From positions 55,666-119,665 of the forward strand of contig NZ_JALJFG010000015.1 in assembly GCF_023242475.1 (NCBI RefSeq): a stretch of DNA of 64,000 bases, given 5' to 3'. Below, piece by piece: positions 26,490-36,415 of the stretch. The notes under the pieces were generated by a model. It ran no database searches, was not told the origin of the DNA, and was given only the letters and a program-made list of their open reading frames with translations. Numbering within the stretch: the first letter of the stretch is position 1; each line of letters opens with the position of its first letter. Position numbers and translations under genes: made by a program. The DNA is from Pseudomonas sp. MWU15-20650. GTDB taxonomy: Bacteria; Pseudomonadota; Gammaproteobacteria; Pseudomonadales; Pseudomonadaceae.

Positions 26490-26690
26490 CTAAGGGGACG
26501 GCAGCCCTTGCGGGATAGCGGACAAATGTTCGTGGCAGGCCAGCCGCAGGCCTTGTTCTTGTTGTGTGCCAGCCCCTTGCCGTTTAAAGCTGGCATCGGC
26601 CGTGAACGCGCCGAAATAGGCGGCGCGGTCATTGCGGGCAAAGGCCGCCACCAGGTCGGCGGCGGCTTTGCGCACGTCTTGCACGCTCAT
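26490..26690 (-). pseudogene. NTF2/SnoaL-like gene with internal deletion
   Basis: The 66-codon frame starts on the last base of the gbuA stop (TGATG), so it belongs to the operon. Residues 1-35 (DLVAAFARNDRAAYFGAFTADASF) match the start of NTF2-like proteins of about 130 residues. The end (LRLACHEHLSAIPQ) matches the end of that fold. The intervening strands, about 65 residues, are missing. The product could not form the cone-shaped fold, so the gene is probably dead. In P. aeruginosa a small gene of this type sits next to gbuA, as recalled. Confidence 0.65.
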
Positions 26691-27640
26691 CAGCGGTGCG
26701 CCACGCCAGGCAGTACGCAGAGCATCTCGTACAGTAGGTTGGCGCCGAGCAGTGAGGTGTTGCCGGTGGTGTCATACGGCGGCGAAACTTCTACCAGGTC
26801 GCAACCCACCAGGTCGAGGCCCTGGCAGCCACGGATGATCTCGATCGCCTGGATGGTGGTCAGCCCGCCGATTTCCGGGGTACCGGTGCCAGGTGCCCAG
26901 GCCGGGTCGATGCCGTCGATATCGAAACTCAGGTACACCGGGCCGCCGCCGACTTTCTCACGCACCTGGGCCATCAATGGCGCCAGGGAGTGGTGCCAGC
27001 ACTCTTCGGCCTGAACCACGCGAAAGCCCTGTTTGCGGCTCCAGTTGAAGTCTTCGGCGGTGTAGCCCTGGGCACGCAGGCCGATCTGCACCACGCGGTC
27101 GCAATCGAGCAAACCTTCTTCCACCGCACGGCGGAAGGTGGTGCCATGGGCGATTTTCTCGCCGAACATGTGGTCATTGACGTCGGCGTGGGCATCGATG
27201 TGAACCAGCCCGACCTTGCCGTGTTTCTTGTGGATCGCCCGCAGGATCGGCAGGGTGATGGTGTGGTCGCCGCCCAGGGTCAGTGGGATGACGTCGTGCT
27301 CGAGGATCTCATCGTAGGCCTCTTCGATGATGCGTACGGCGTCGAGCAGATTGAAGGTGTTGATTGCCACGTCGCCGATATCGGCCACCGACAGCGAGTC
27401 GAACGGTGCAGCCCCGGTAGCCATGTTGTACGGGCGGATCATCACCGACTCGGCGCGGATTTCACGCGGCCCGAAGCGGGTGCCGGCGCGCAGCGAGGTG
27501 CCGATGTCCAGCGGCACGCCGATAAAGGCGGCATCCAGGCCCTTGGCCGTTTGCAGGTGGGGAAGACGCATCATGGTGGCGATGCCGGCGAAGCGCGGCA
27601 TTTCGTTGCCGCCCAGTGGTTGGTGGAAAATCTTGTCCAC
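26690..27640 (-). CDS. gbuA: guanidinobutyrase (agmatinase/ureohydrolase family)
   Basis: This 316-residue protein starts at GTG with a GATGAGG region upstream. All binuclear manganese motifs are present: GGDHTIT, VHIDAHADVND and SFDIDGIDPAWAPGTGTPE. The N-terminus (HQPLGGNEMPRFAGIATMMRLPHL) is that of GbuA, not of GpuA or agmatinase SpeB. It hydrolyses 4-guanidinobutyrate to 4-aminobutyrate and urea in arginine/agmatine catabolism. It is divergent from the LysR gene, with a LysR-type palindrome between them. Confidence 0.85.
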   Translation of the reverse strand: MDKIFHQPLGGNEMPRFAGIATMMRLPHLQTAKGLDAAFIGVPLDIGTSLRAGTRFGPREIRAESVMIRPYNMATGAAPFDSLSVADIGDVAINTFNLLDAVRIIEEAYDEILEHDVIPLTLGGDHTITLPILRAIHKKHGKVGLVHIDAHADVNDHMFGEKIAHGTTFRRAVEEGLLDCDRVVQIGLRAQGYTAEDFNWSRKQGFRVVQAEECWHHSLAPLMAQVREKVGGGPVYLSFDIDGIDPAWAPGTGTPEIGGLTTIQAIEIIRGCQGLDLVGCDLVEVSPPYDTTGNTSLLGANLLYEMLCVLPGVAHR

Positions 27641-27723
27641 GGGATTGCCTCATCGTTGTTTTGTTTATTAGGGGCCGATTCTGCGAAAAGCGCAGGAAGG
27701 GAAGAATCGGCAGGGGCAAATAC

Positions 27724-27747
27724 TTAGTTCAGATTTTTCTAAACTAA
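27724..27747. promoter_or_regulatory. LysR-type palindrome between gbuA and gbuR
   Basis: TTAGTT and AACTAA form perfect arms around 12 bases in the middle of the divergent intergenic region. The T-N11-A style and position fit a binding site for the adjacent LysR protein. Confidence 0.6.
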
Positions 27748-27789
27748 TGCCGGCAGGTAGACTGCGGCGATCAACACCCGGAGCCCACC

Positions 27790-28683
27790 ATGGCCAACGC
27801 CTTGCCCGACCTGAAACTCCTGCGCATCTTTGTCAGTGTCGTGCGCCACCAGGGGTTCGCCAATGCCCAGCACGAACTCAACCTGTCGACGTCGGCCATC
27901 AGCACTTACATGAGCCAACTGGAGTCAGCGCTGGGCCTGGTGTTGTGCCATCGCGGCCGCGGCGGGTTCAGCCTGACCAGCAAGGGCGAGTTGTTCCATC
28001 AGGAAACCCTGCGCCTGCTGGGCGAGCTGGAAGGCTTCGAGCAATACGCCGCCGCGTTGAAAGGTGAGTTGCGCGGCACCCTCAAGCTCGGCGTACTGGA
28101 TTCCACCGTCAGCGACAAAGCGCTGCCGTTCGCCGAAGTGATCGGTGCCTACAGCCTCGAGCACCCGGCGGTGCACCTGCATCTGTCGGTGATGAGCCCC
28201 TACGAACTGCAACTGGGCGTGCAGGACAATCGCCTCGACCTGGCCATTGGCGCCTTTTCCAATCGCATGAGCGGGCTGATCTATATGCCGCTGTACCGCG
28301 AGCAACATTGGCTGTATTGCAGCACGCGACACCCACTGTTTAACGAGCGGCGTATCCCCGAGCAAGTGATTACCCAGCAGCGCATGGTTGGGCGTGGCTA
28401 TTGGAGCCAGGCCGAACTGGCGCGCCACGGTTTCAAACACAGCGCGGCGACGGTGGAAAGTATGGAGGCGCAACTGATCCTGGTGCTGTCCGGTGCCTAC
28501 ATCGGTTACCTGCCCGAGCACTACGCCCAGGCGTGGGCGGACAAGGGCGACCTGCGCGTGCTGCTGCCGGCCACCTTTGGCTATCAGGCGCCGTTCTCGA
28601 TGATCATGCGCCGTGGCCGCAGCCGCGAACCGCTGATCCAGACGTTCCGCGACTTGCTCAAAACCCAGCTCAACCAGGCCTGA
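27790..28683 (+). CDS. gbuR: LysR regulator of guanidinobutyrate catabolism
   Basis: This 297-residue LysR protein has its helix-turn-helix at residues 18-65 (NAQHELNLSTSAISTYMSQLE) and a full effector-binding domain (LKLGVLDSTVSD onwards). It is transcribed away from gbuA, as gbuR is in P. aeruginosa, and is expected to activate gbuA when guanidinobutyrate is present. The DTW-domain gene follows four bases after its stop and may be cotranscribed. Confidence 0.75.
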   Translation: MANALPDLKLLRIFVSVVRHQGFANAQHELNLSTSAISTYMSQLESALGLVLCHRGRGGFSLTSKGELFHQETLRLLGELEGFEQYAAALKGELRGTLKLGVLDSTVSDKALPFAEVIGAYSLEHPAVHLHLSVMSPYELQLGVQDNRLDLAIGAFSNRMSGLIYMPLYREQHWLYCSTRHPLFNERRIPEQVITQQRMVGRGYWSQAELARHGFKHSAATVESMEAQLILVLSGAYIGYLPEHYAQAWADKGDLRVLLPATFGYQAPFSMIMRRGRSREPLIQTFRDLLKTQLNQA

Positions 28684-28687
28684 AACC

Positions 28688-29281
28688 ATGTCCAGACCGC
28701 AATGCCCTCGCTGCCTCAGGCCCATCACCCATTGCCTGTGCCCATTGATCCCCCGTCTCGACAGCCGTACGCGGGTGTTGTTGTTGCAGCATCCGAGCGA
28801 AGTCGGCCATGCGCTCAATACCGCACGGTTGGCGGCATTGGGCTTGAATAATGCGCAGTTGGTGGTGGGCGAGGTGTTCGAAGACCTGGCCACATTATTG
28901 AGCCCGCCCGGTTATCAGGCGCGCCTGTTGTTTCCCGCCGACGACGCCCAGCCCTTGCAAGCCTACAGGCCCAGTGATCAGCCGCTGTTACTGGTGGTGC
29001 CGGATGGCACCTGGCGTAAGGCGCGCAAACTGCTGCACCTCAATCCGTTGCTGGCGGCATTGCCCAGGGTGACGCTGGTCGAGGCCGCGGTGTCCCGCTA
29101 TCGGCTGCGCAAGGCGCCGGGGCCAGGGGCGTTGTCGACAGTGGAGGCGATTGTGCAGGCGTTGCAGGTGTTGGAGGCGCCAGCGTCGTTCGAGCCATTA
29201 CTCAAGCCGTTTGACGCATTGATTGAAGGCCAGATCGAGGCCATGGGCGAAGCGGTATTTCAGCGAAATCACGGTCAATAG
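28688..29281 (+). CDS. tapT: tRNA-uridine aminocarboxypropyltransferase (DTW domain)
   Basis: This 197-residue protein has an N-terminal cysteine cluster (CPRCLRPITHCLCP) and the D-x-T-W signature as PDGTWRKARKL near residue 100, followed by SRYRLRKAPGPGALSTVEA. These are the hallmarks of TapT (YfiP), which uses SAM to place the 3-amino-3-carboxypropyl group on U47 of tRNA. Cytoplasmic. It follows the LysR gene with a four-base gap. Confidence 0.85.
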   Translation: MSRPQCPRCLRPITHCLCPLIPRLDSRTRVLLLQHPSEVGHALNTARLAALGLNNAQLVVGEVFEDLATLLSPPGYQARLLFPADDAQPLQAYRPSDQPLLLVVPDGTWRKARKLLHLNPLLAALPRVTLVEAAVSRYRLRKAPGPGALSTVEAIVQALQVLEAPASFEPLLKPFDALIEGQIEAMGEAVFQRNHGQ

Positions 29282-29316
29282 CGAGCGCCACAGTGATGGT
29301 TGAAAGTGGTCTGCTT

Positions 29317-29347
29317 GTACTCGCTCCTCTCCGGCAGGAGCGAGTAC
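29317..29347. repeat. perfect 12-bp inverted repeat
   Basis: GTACTCGCTCCT and AGGAGCGAGTAC flank a seven-base loop. The unit GTAGGAGCGAGTAC recurs at about 30718 on the other side of the GDPD-like gene, so this is a REP-type sequence. It may also act as a terminator for either neighbour. Confidence 0.65.
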
Positions 29348-29363
29348 GTGATACACAACGGTA

Positions 29364-30644
29364 CTATTCAGATCCGAGCTTTGAATAGGCGATCGCTTTC
29401 TTGGCTCCGGTTTTCAGGATCGCACTATTGTCCTGTTGATCGTCAGGTCGATAGAAATAAAATGCATCGCCACCTTCTGGAGTTTTTTTGTAGAGCATCT
29501 GAATGCCTACCCCAGCCAGCAGGAGGCTGGATTCAAGTAATACTTTTCTCGCGTCATCGACGTTGTCGCATTTGAAGAAGGTTTCGGCTCTCTTGCTCAG
29601 CTCAAGCAACACGTGGGAAAAGTCGCGATTTTCAGCGTATTGCCTGAAGTCGGATGTAGAGGCATGAATGGCTTTTTTTCCTGACGCAGCAAGGTCGGCG
29701 ATCGGAGCGCGTAAATCCCAGAGGATCCCGTCGTAGCCCTGAAAGCCGTTGCCCTCTACGAGGGCGCGTAGATTGTTCATGGCATTGGCCTGATACTTTG
29801 CGTTGGGATCCTTGAGGGAAAAATCCTCCTTCATATTTTCCTTGCCGAACAAATCCGCGGTTTTGATGCCGGGAGCGATATTTATTCCACTTAAGCCCCT
29901 CTGCTGAGCCTCAGTCTTCAACTCTTTGAGCGCCTCATGTTTGAAGGAGCAGAAGATGATGCTTTCTGGCGCGAGCTTTTGTGAATCACGCCCACCCTGC
30001 TCGACAAGATCAAGCATGGGAGAAACTGCTGTCTCATCTTTTAATTCGATATTGAGGATGATCGGTTTCTTGCCGTACGCAGTCAGGGTCTGGTTGGCGT
30101 CATTGACTAGCCCGATCACTTCAGACAGGGTCGGTGTGACCTCGCCATTTCTTCCGATGGGGATTTTTTGTAGCTCATCCACCGTTTTTTGCCCCACCAG
30201 ATACGACGCTTTGGTTTCGCCTGCGGGTAGTCTGGCGCCGCTGCGATCAGCACCGAACGCGTTACGCCAGATCTCATCATCATGGGTGACCATCACGGTA
30301 CCGTCCTTGGATTTGAAAATATCGATTTCAATCGCGTCGGCGCCTTGGAGGATCCCAGTCTTGATCGCCTGCAGGCTGTTCTCAGGGTGATACCGTTGTG
30401 GAAATGTCGAGCCGAATACGCTGGTGGGGCCTGTCCCTCGGTGGGCGGTGAGCAGCAGGTTGTGGCCCGTGCGCTCCTTGAGCAGCTCGCTGTGGCCTCG
30501 GGACTCCAGCATCTGCTGTACTTCTTCCGCGCTCAACCTACTCGGGGTGGATCTGTTTCCCTGGGGGGCGGCGTTGGGTGCAGGTTGCAGGCTGACCGTG
30601 TTGGGCGTGGTGGGCGGGAGTGGTGACGTTAGAAAGAGGGGCAT
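29364..30644 (-). CDS. glycerophosphodiester phosphodiesterase-like protein, possibly secreted effector
   Basis: From the ATG at 30644 (AAGAGA upstream) this is 426 residues. The GDPD core is seen as AHRG (H68, R69), PENSLQAIKTG, ADAIEIDIFKSKDG and MVTHDD, the usual H-R, E-x-D and H set. The N-terminus (residues 1-40) has no signal peptide and is rich in S, T, P, N and Q, as in type III secretion effectors. Residues 280-426 lack a match known to me. Base composition is less GC-rich than neighbours, and REP-type hairpins flank the gene. Enzyme fold is fairly sure; secretion is speculative. Confidence 0.65.
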   Translation of the reverse strand: MPLFLTSPLPPTTPNTVSLQPAPNAAPQGNRSTPSRLSAEEVQQMLESRGHSELLKERTGHNLLLTAHRGTGPTSVFGSTFPQRYHPENSLQAIKTGILQGADAIEIDIFKSKDGTVMVTHDDEIWRNAFGADRSGARLPAGETKASYLVGQKTVDELQKIPIGRNGEVTPTLSEVIGLVNDANQTLTAYGKKPIILNIELKDETAVSPMLDLVEQGGRDSQKLAPESIIFCSFKHEALKELKTEAQQRGLSGINIAPGIKTADLFGKENMKEDFSLKDPNAKYQANAMNNLRALVEGNGFQGYDGILWDLRAPIADLAASGKKAIHASTSDFRQYAENRDFSHVLLELSKRAETFFKCDNVDDARKVLLESSLLLAGVGIQMLYKKTPEGGDAFYFYRPDDQQDNSAILKTGAKKAIAYSKLGSE

Positions 30645-30918
30645 GGGTTTCTCTTGCCTTTGGATAGATTGACCTCCCTGTGGGCGCGAACACCCCTCCT
30701 GCCCATGGCACCCGCGTGTAGGAGCGAGTACTGGTTCAGAGCAGTCCATGGTGTGTCTGTTGCGTAGGTGGTTTAGTCATGGCATTTAGTTCCTGGGTAC
30801 CAAGGTGAAACAACAGTTGTTATAGCTTTACCTTATAAGCACCACACTTTGCGTGATATGGCCCGCCGGCCTTTCCCGGTATGATGTTCGCCCCCGCAGT
30901 CTGGATTGCGAATACGCC
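30645..30918. other. divergent region with REP-type half-site
   Basis: These bases lie between the GDPD-like gene and cysM. They contain GTAGGAGCGAGTAC at about 30718, related to the hairpin at 29317-29347, and should hold both promoters. Confidence 0.5.
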
Positions 30919-31821
30919 ATGACCTTGCAGTACCCTACAATCGCCGATTGTGTCGGCAACACGCCCCTGGTCCGCTTGCAACGCATGGCGGGTGAAACCA
31001 GCAATACCCTGTTGCTCAAGCTCGAAGGGAACAACCCGGCCGGCTCCGTCAAGGACCGCCCGGCGCTGTCGATGATCACCCGTGCCGAGTTGCGTGGGCA
31101 GATCAAGCCCGGCGACACCCTGATCGAAGCCACCTCCGGTAACACCGGGATCGCCCTGGCCATGGCCGCTGCGATCAAGGGTTACAAGATGGTACTGATC
31201 ATGCCCGACAACGGCAGTGCCGAGCGCAAGGCGGCAATGACCGCCTATGGCGCCGAGCTGGTCCTGGTCACCCAGGAAGAAGGCATGGAGGGCGCCCGCG
31301 ACCTCGCCGAGCGCATGGCCGCCGAAGGCCGTGGCCAGGTGCTGGATCAGTTCGCCAACGGTGATAACCCCGAGGCGCACTACACCACCACCGGCCCGGA
31401 AATCTGGCGCCAGACCCAGGGCACCATCACCCATTTCGTCAGCTCCATGGGCACCACGGGCACCATCATGGGCAACTCGCGCTACCTCAAGGAGCAGAAC
31501 CCGGCGATCCAGATCGTCGGCCTGCAACCGATGGAAGGCGCGGCTATCCCTGGGATTCGCCGCTGGCCCGAAGAGTATTTGCCCAAGATCTACAACGCCG
31601 CGCGCGTGGACCGCATCATCGACATGGCCCAACGTGAAGCCGAAGACACCACCCGCCGCCTGGCCCGTGAAGAAGGCATCTTCTGCGGCGTATCTTCCGG
31701 CGGTGCCGTGGCCGGCATGTTGCGTTTGTCCAAGGAAGTGGAAAACGCGGTGATCGTCGCGATCATCTGTGACCGAGGCGACCGTTACCTGTCGACCGGC
31801 ATTTTCGACGAACCCAACTGA
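30919..31821 (+). CDS. cysM: cysteine synthase B
   Basis: This 300-residue PLP enzyme has the CysM pattern: the lysine Schiff base in [11 protein letters not shown], the phosphate-binding [17 protein letters not shown] and SSGGAVAG. CysM makes S-sulfocysteine or cysteine from O-acetylserine and thiosulfate or sulfide. The start gives [18 protein letters not shown], as in homologues. The stop overlaps the rlmD start (TGATG), so the two are coupled. Confidence 0.92.
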   Translation: MTLQYPTIADCVGNTPLVRLQRMAGETSNTLLLKLEGNNPAGSVKDRPALSMITRAELRGQIKPGDTLIEATSGNTGIALAMAAAIKGYKMVLIMPDNGSAERKAAMTAYGAELVLVTQEEGMEGARDLAERMAAEGRGQVLDQFANGDNPEAHYTTTGPEIWRQTQGTITHFVSSMGTTGTIMGNSRYLKEQNPAIQIVGLQPMEGAAIPGIRRWPEEYLPKIYNAARVDRIIDMAQREAEDTTRRLAREEGIFCGVSSGGAVAGMLRLSKEVENAVIVAIICDRGDRYLSTGIFDEPN

Positions 31822-33173
31822 TGGCCAAGCACGAGAGAGGCCTGCGCTTCCAACCGACCGGCGGCAGCCGGGCGCCGCAGATTCCGGTGGGCAAGAAGCA
31901 GCGCCTGACTATCGAGCGCCTGGCCAACGACGGCCGTGGCATTGTGTTCTTTGAAGGCCGCACCTGGTTTGTGAACGGCGCGCTGGCTGGTGAAGACGTG
32001 GAGGCGCGGGTGTTGGGCGCGCACGGCAAAGTGGTGGAGGCCCGTACCGAGCGCGTGTTCAAGGCCAGCGAACTGCGTCGCCCGGCACCTTGTGCCCACG
32101 TTGGCCGCTGCGGCGGTTGCAGCGTGCAGCACCTGCCCCATGATGAACAGCTTGCCCTGAAACAGCGCATGCTTGCCGAACAGTTGTCCCGCGTGGCCGG
32201 TGTCGAACCGCAAGAATGGGCGGCACCATTGAGTGGGCCGGAGTTTGGCTATCGGCGTCGTGCCCGGGTGGCCGTGCGTTGGGATGCCAAGGCCAAGCAG
32301 CTTGAGGTCGGCTTTCGTGCGGTGGCCAGCCAGGACATCGTCGCCATCGATGACTGTCCGGTGCTGGTACAAGCCTTGCAGCCGATCATGCAGCGCTTGC
32401 CGAACATGCTGCGTCGCTTGAGCAAGCCTCAGGCATTGGGGCATGTGGAGTTGTTCAGTGGTTCGTCCATTGCCGTATTGCTGCGGCATATGGCGCCGTT
32501 GTCGGACGCCGACCTGCTGATCCTGAAAGAATTCTGCACCTTCCATGACGCACAATTGTGGCTGCAGGGCGAAGGGCAGCCGGAACCCGTGGACCCCGAG
32601 CAAGCCCTGGGCTTTCGCTTGGATGCGTGGGATCTGGAGCTGGCTTACCGGCCAGGAGATTTTGTGCAGGTCAACGCCGGGGTCAACCAGGCGATGGTCG
32701 CCCAGGCCCTTGAGTGGCTGGCGCCGCAGCCTGATGACCGGGTGCTGGACCTGTTTTGCGGCCTGGGCAACTTTGCCCTGCCATTGGCTCGCCACGTGCG
32801 CGAAGTGGTGGCGGTGGAGGGGGTGCAGGCCATGGTAGACCGGGCTGCACTCAATGCCGTTAGTAACAACTTGCATAATGCGCGTTTTTTTCAGGCCGAT
32901 TTGTCCCAGCCTTTGACTGACGCAGAATGGGCCAAACAGGGCTTTTCTGCGGTACTCTTGGACCCGCCCCGCGATGGTGCCCTGGAGGTCGTGCGCAAGC
33001 TCGCCACCCTGGGTGCCAAGCGCTTGGTATATGTGTCCTGCAACCCGGCCACGCTGGCGCGGGACACGGTTGAGTTGGTCAAGCAAGGCTACCGGCTAAA
33101 GCGTGCCGGGATCCTCGACATGTTTCCGCAGACAGCGCATGTCGAGGCCATGGCATTATTTGAAGCGGGCTAG
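31821..33173 (+). CDS. rlmD: 23S rRNA (uracil1939-C5)-methyltransferase
   Basis: This 450-residue protein has an N-terminal TRAM domain ([16 protein letters not shown]), an iron-sulfur cysteine set ([14 protein letters not shown] and the cysteine near 180), SAM motifs ([14 protein letters not shown]) and the catalytic [10 protein letters not shown] near 410. It methylates U1939 of 23S rRNA. The gene order cysM-rlmD-relA is conserved in Pseudomonas. Confidence 0.92.
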   Translation: MAKHERGLRFQPTGGSRAPQIPVGKKQRLTIERLANDGRGIVFFEGRTWFVNGALAGEDVEARVLGAHGKVVEARTERVFKASELRRPAPCAHVGRCGGCSVQHLPHDEQLALKQRMLAEQLSRVAGVEPQEWAAPLSGPEFGYRRRARVAVRWDAKAKQLEVGFRAVASQDIVAIDDCPVLVQALQPIMQRLPNMLRRLSKPQALGHVELFSGSSIAVLLRHMAPLSDADLLILKEFCTFHDAQLWLQGEGQPEPVDPEQALGFRLDAWDLELAYRPGDFVQVNAGVNQAMVAQALEWLAPQPDDRVLDLFCGLGNFALPLARHVREVVAVEGVQAMVDRAALNAVSNNLHNARFFQADLSQPLTDAEWAKQGFSAVLLDPPRDGALEVVRKLATLGAKRLVYVSCNPATLARDTVELVKQGYRLKRAGILDMFPQTAHVEAMALFEAG

Positions 33174-33313
33174 GATGCCCGTTTAATCCGACCGGCCTGT
33201 TGTCTCCAGGGCCTGTGACCTGCCAGGGAGTCTGCAGTACGAGCTTTAGTGATAAAGCAGATCGGCGATGATTTTTGACGCATCCAAGGTGCGTCGTAGG
33301 GAAGGTAAGCAAG

Positions 33314-35557
33314 ATGGTACAGGTGAGAGCACACCAGCCGATCAACACTGACGGCAGTATCAATCTCGAGGCATGGCTGGATCATGCCGTCAGTGTCGAT
33401 CCGGCACTGGACCGTGAAGCCTTGAAGGCAGCCTGCGAGTTCGCTCGTGAGTCTGAGCAACAAGACAATGCGGCAAAAAACCTGTGGGCGGAGGGCACTT
33501 CAAGTTTCCGCACCGGGTTGGAGATCGCCGAGATCCTGGCCGATCTCAAGCTGGACCAGGATTCGCTGATCGCCGCCGTGCTCTATCGCGGCGTGCGTGA
33601 AGGGCATATTGCGTTGCCGGTGGTCAGCCAGCGTTTCGGCGTCGTGGTCGCCAAGCTGATTGATGGCGTGGCACGCATGGCGGCGATCAGCGCCAGTCTC
33701 AGTCCGCGCCAGTCCATGGTGATGGGCACCCAGGGCCAGGTGGAAAACCTGCGCAAGATGCTGGTGGCGATGGTCGACGACGTGCGCGTCGCGCTGATCA
33801 AGCTGGCCGAGCGCACCTGTGCGATCCGGGCGGTCAAGACCGCCGATGACGAAAAGCGCAACCGCGTTGCCCGTGAGGTCTTCGACATCTACGCGCCCTT
33901 GGCGCATCGCCTGGGTATCGGCCACATCAAGTGGGAGCTGGAGGACCTGTCCTTCCGCTACCTCGAACCCGACCAATACAAACAGATTGCCACGCTGCTG
34001 CATGAGCGGCGGCTCGACCGTGAGCGCTTTATCAGTGACGTGATGGGCCAGCTGCGCGCCGAGTTGCAGGCGACCGGCGTGGAGGCCGACATCAGCGGTC
34101 GCGCCAAGCACATCTATTCCATCTGGCGCAAAATGCAGCGCAAGGGCCTGGCCTTCAGCCAGATCTACGACGTACGTGCCGTGCGCGTGCTGGTGCCGGA
34201 AATGCGCGATTGCTACACCGCGCTGGGTATCGTTCATACGCTGTGGCGGCACATTCCCAAGGAGTTCGACGACTACATCGCCAACCCCAAGGAAAACGGC
34301 TATCGCTCGCTGCACACCGCCGTGATCGGTCCCGAGGGCAAAGTGCTGGAAGTGCAGATCCGCACCCACGCCATGCACGAAGAAGCGGAGCTGGGTGTGT
34401 GTGCGCATTGGCGCTACAAGGGCACCGACGTCAAGGCCGGGTCCAACCAGTACGAAGAGAAAATTTCCTGGCTGCGCCAAGTGCTGGAATGGCACGAAGA
34501 GCTCGGCGACATCGGCGGCCTGGCTGAACAGCTGCGGGTCGATATCGAGCCGGACCGGGTCTATATCTTCACGCCTGACGGCCATGCGATCGACTTGCCC
34601 AAGGGGGCCACGCCGCTGGATTTCGCCTACCGCGTGCACACCGAGATCGGTCATAACTGCCGAGGCGCCAAGATCAACGGGCGCATCGTACCGCTCAACT
34701 ACAGCCTGCAGACCGGTGAGCAGGTCGAGATCATCACCAGCAAGCACGGCACACCGAGCCGCGACTGGCTGAACCCGAACCTGGGCTACATCACCACGTC
34801 GCGGGCGCGGGCGAAGATCGTACACTGGTTCAAATTGCAGGCGCGCGACCAGAACGTGGCGGCCGGCAAGACCCTGCTTGAACGCGAACTGGCGCGCCTG
34901 GGCCTGCCCCAGGTGGACTTCGACAAACTGGCCGAAAAGGCCAACATGAAGATCGCCGAAGACATGTTCGCCGCCCTGGGGGCCGGCGACCTGCGCTTGG
35001 CGCAACTGGTCAACCTGGCCCAGCAATTGGTCGAGCCGGAGCGCGGCAACGAACAGCTGGAACTGATCCCGCGCAAAGCCACCGGCTACAAGCCTGGCAA
35101 GCGTGGCGATATCCAGATCCAGGGTGTGGGCAACCTGATGACGCAAATGGCCGGGTGCTGCCAGCCGTTGCCTGGCGACGCCATTGTCGGCTACATCACC
35201 CAGGGCCGTGGCGTGAGTATTCACCGCCAGGATTGCGCCTCGGTGCTGCAACTGGGCGGGCGTGAGCCGGAGCGGATCATCCAGGTCAGCTGGGGGCCGG
35301 TGCCGGTGCTCACTTACCCGGTGGATATCGTCATTCGTGCTTACGATCGCGCAGGCTTGCTGCGTGACGTATCGCAAGTGCTGCTCAATGAGCGTATCAA
35401 CGTGCTGGCGGTCAACACCCGCTCGAATAAAGAGGACAACACCGCGTTGATGTCCCTGACCATCGAGATTCCGGGGCTGGACGCGTTGGGGCGGTTGCTG
35501 GGGCGGATATCCCAGTTGCCGAACATCATCGAGACGCGGCGTAATCGCACCCCATGA
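33314..35557 (+). CDS. relA: GTP pyrophosphokinase RelA
   Basis: This 747-residue protein starts at ATG 33314 after GAAGG. Residues 1-200 are the inactive HD-like domain with the metal histidine-aspartate pair lost (YRGVREGHI). Residues 240-370 are the synthetase domain (GRAKHIYSIWRKMQRKG, NPKENGYRSLHTAV). Then follow TGS (VYIFTPDGHAIDLPKGATPLDFAY), a zinc-finger/helical region (AGCCQPLPGD) and a C-terminal ACT domain (DRAGLLRDVSQVL). It makes (p)ppGpp on stalled ribosomes. Confidence 0.95.
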   Translation: MVQVRAHQPINTDGSINLEAWLDHAVSVDPALDREALKAACEFARESEQQDNAAKNLWAEGTSSFRTGLEIAEILADLKLDQDSLIAAVLYRGVREGHIALPVVSQRFGVVVAKLIDGVARMAAISASLSPRQSMVMGTQGQVENLRKMLVAMVDDVRVALIKLAERTCAIRAVKTADDEKRNRVAREVFDIYAPLAHRLGIGHIKWELEDLSFRYLEPDQYKQIATLLHERRLDRERFISDVMGQLRAELQATGVEADISGRAKHIYSIWRKMQRKGLAFSQIYDVRAVRVLVPEMRDCYTALGIVHTLWRHIPKEFDDYIANPKENGYRSLHTAVIGPEGKVLEVQIRTHAMHEEAELGVCAHWRYKGTDVKAGSNQYEEKISWLRQVLEWHEELGDIGGLAEQLRVDIEPDRVYIFTPDGHAIDLPKGATPLDFAYRVHTEIGHNCRGAKINGRIVPLNYSLQTGEQVEIITSKHGTPSRDWLNPNLGYITTSRARAKIVHWFKLQARDQNVAAGKTLLERELARLGLPQVDFDKLAEKANMKIAEDMFAALGAGDLRLAQLVNLAQQLVEPERGNEQLELIPRKATGYKPGKRGDIQIQGVGNLMTQMAGCCQPLPGDAIVGYITQGRGVSIHRQDCASVLQLGGREPERIIQVSWGPVPVLTYPVDIVIRAYDRAGLLRDVSQVLLNERINVLAVNTRSNKEDNTALMSLTIEIPGLDALGRLLGRISQLPNIIETRRNRTP

Positions 35558-36390
35558 TGTATTCACTTGAAGACTTGCTGCACCTGATGAACCGCCTGCG
35601 GGACCCGCAATACGGGTGCCCGTGGGACATCAGGCAAACCTACGCCACGATCGTCCCGCACACCCTGGAAGAGGCTTATGAGGTTGCCGACGCCATCGAA
35701 CGTGGCGACTTTGATCACCTGCAGGGGGAGTTGGGCGACCTGTTGTTCCAGGTGGTGTATTACAGCCAGTTGGCGCGCGAGGAGGGGCGTTTCGAGTTTG
35801 CCGGGGTGATCGACAGCATTACCCGCAAGCTGATCCGGCGTCATCCTCATGTGTTTCCGACCGGTGATCTCTACGCACCGGCGGATAGTCCTCGGTTGAG
35901 CGAGGAGCAGGTCAAGGAGCGCTGGGAGCAGATCAAGGCTGAGGAGCGTGCGGAAAAATCCGACGCACCAGAGCAATTATCCCTGCTGGATGACGTGCCC
36001 AGCGCTTTACCCTCGTTGTCCCGCGCCGCCAAATTGCAAAAGCGCGCTAGCCAGGTCGGTTTCGACTGGCCATCCGCCTTGCCGGTGGTGGATAACGTGC
36101 GCGAAGAGTTGGATGAAGTGCTCGAAGCCATGGCCGATAACGATTCGGTGGCGATCGCCGATGAGGTCGGTGACCTGCTGTTTGCCGCGGTCAACCTGGC
36201 TCGTCATCTGAAGGTCGACCCGGAAACCGCACTGCGTGGCGCCAATGCCAAGTTCGAGCGACGTTTCCGATTTATCGAACAGGCATTGCGCGATACCCAT
36301 CGTCCCATAGAAGATTGCACCCTCGAAGAGTTGGACGCCCTGTGGGGCGAAGCCAAACGTCAGGAAAAGAATGTGTCCAGCTGCGGTTAA
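35554..36390 (+). CDS. mazG: nucleoside triphosphate pyrophosphohydrolase MazG
   Basis: This 278-residue protein has two MazG repeats. The first is CPWDIRQTY with EEAYEV and ELGDLLFQVVYY. The second is KLQKRASQVGFDW with EELDE and DEVGDLLFAAVNLAR. It overlaps relA by four bases (ATGA), so the stringent-response synthase and the NTP/ppGpp-related hydrolase are coupled. Confidence 0.93.
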   Translation: MMYSLEDLLHLMNRLRDPQYGCPWDIRQTYATIVPHTLEEAYEVADAIERGDFDHLQGELGDLLFQVVYYSQLAREEGRFEFAGVIDSITRKLIRRHPHVFPTGDLYAPADSPRLSEEQVKERWEQIKAEERAEKSDAPEQLSLLDDVPSALPSLSRAAKLQKRASQVGFDWPSALPVVDNVREELDEVLEAMADNDSVAIADEVGDLLFAAVNLARHLKVDPETALRGANAKFERRFRFIEQALRDTHRPIEDCTLEELDALWGEAKRQEKNVSSCG

Positions 36391-36415
36391 GCAGTTGCCT
36401 AAGTGAGTAAGCACC

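Noticed and set aside
31785..33086. 433-codon frame opposite rlmD
   Set aside because: Shadow frame without recognisable motifs.
33500..35566. 688-codon open frame opposite relA
   Set aside because: It mirrors relA codon by codon in GC-rich DNA, has no family features and no ribosome site. relA is certain.
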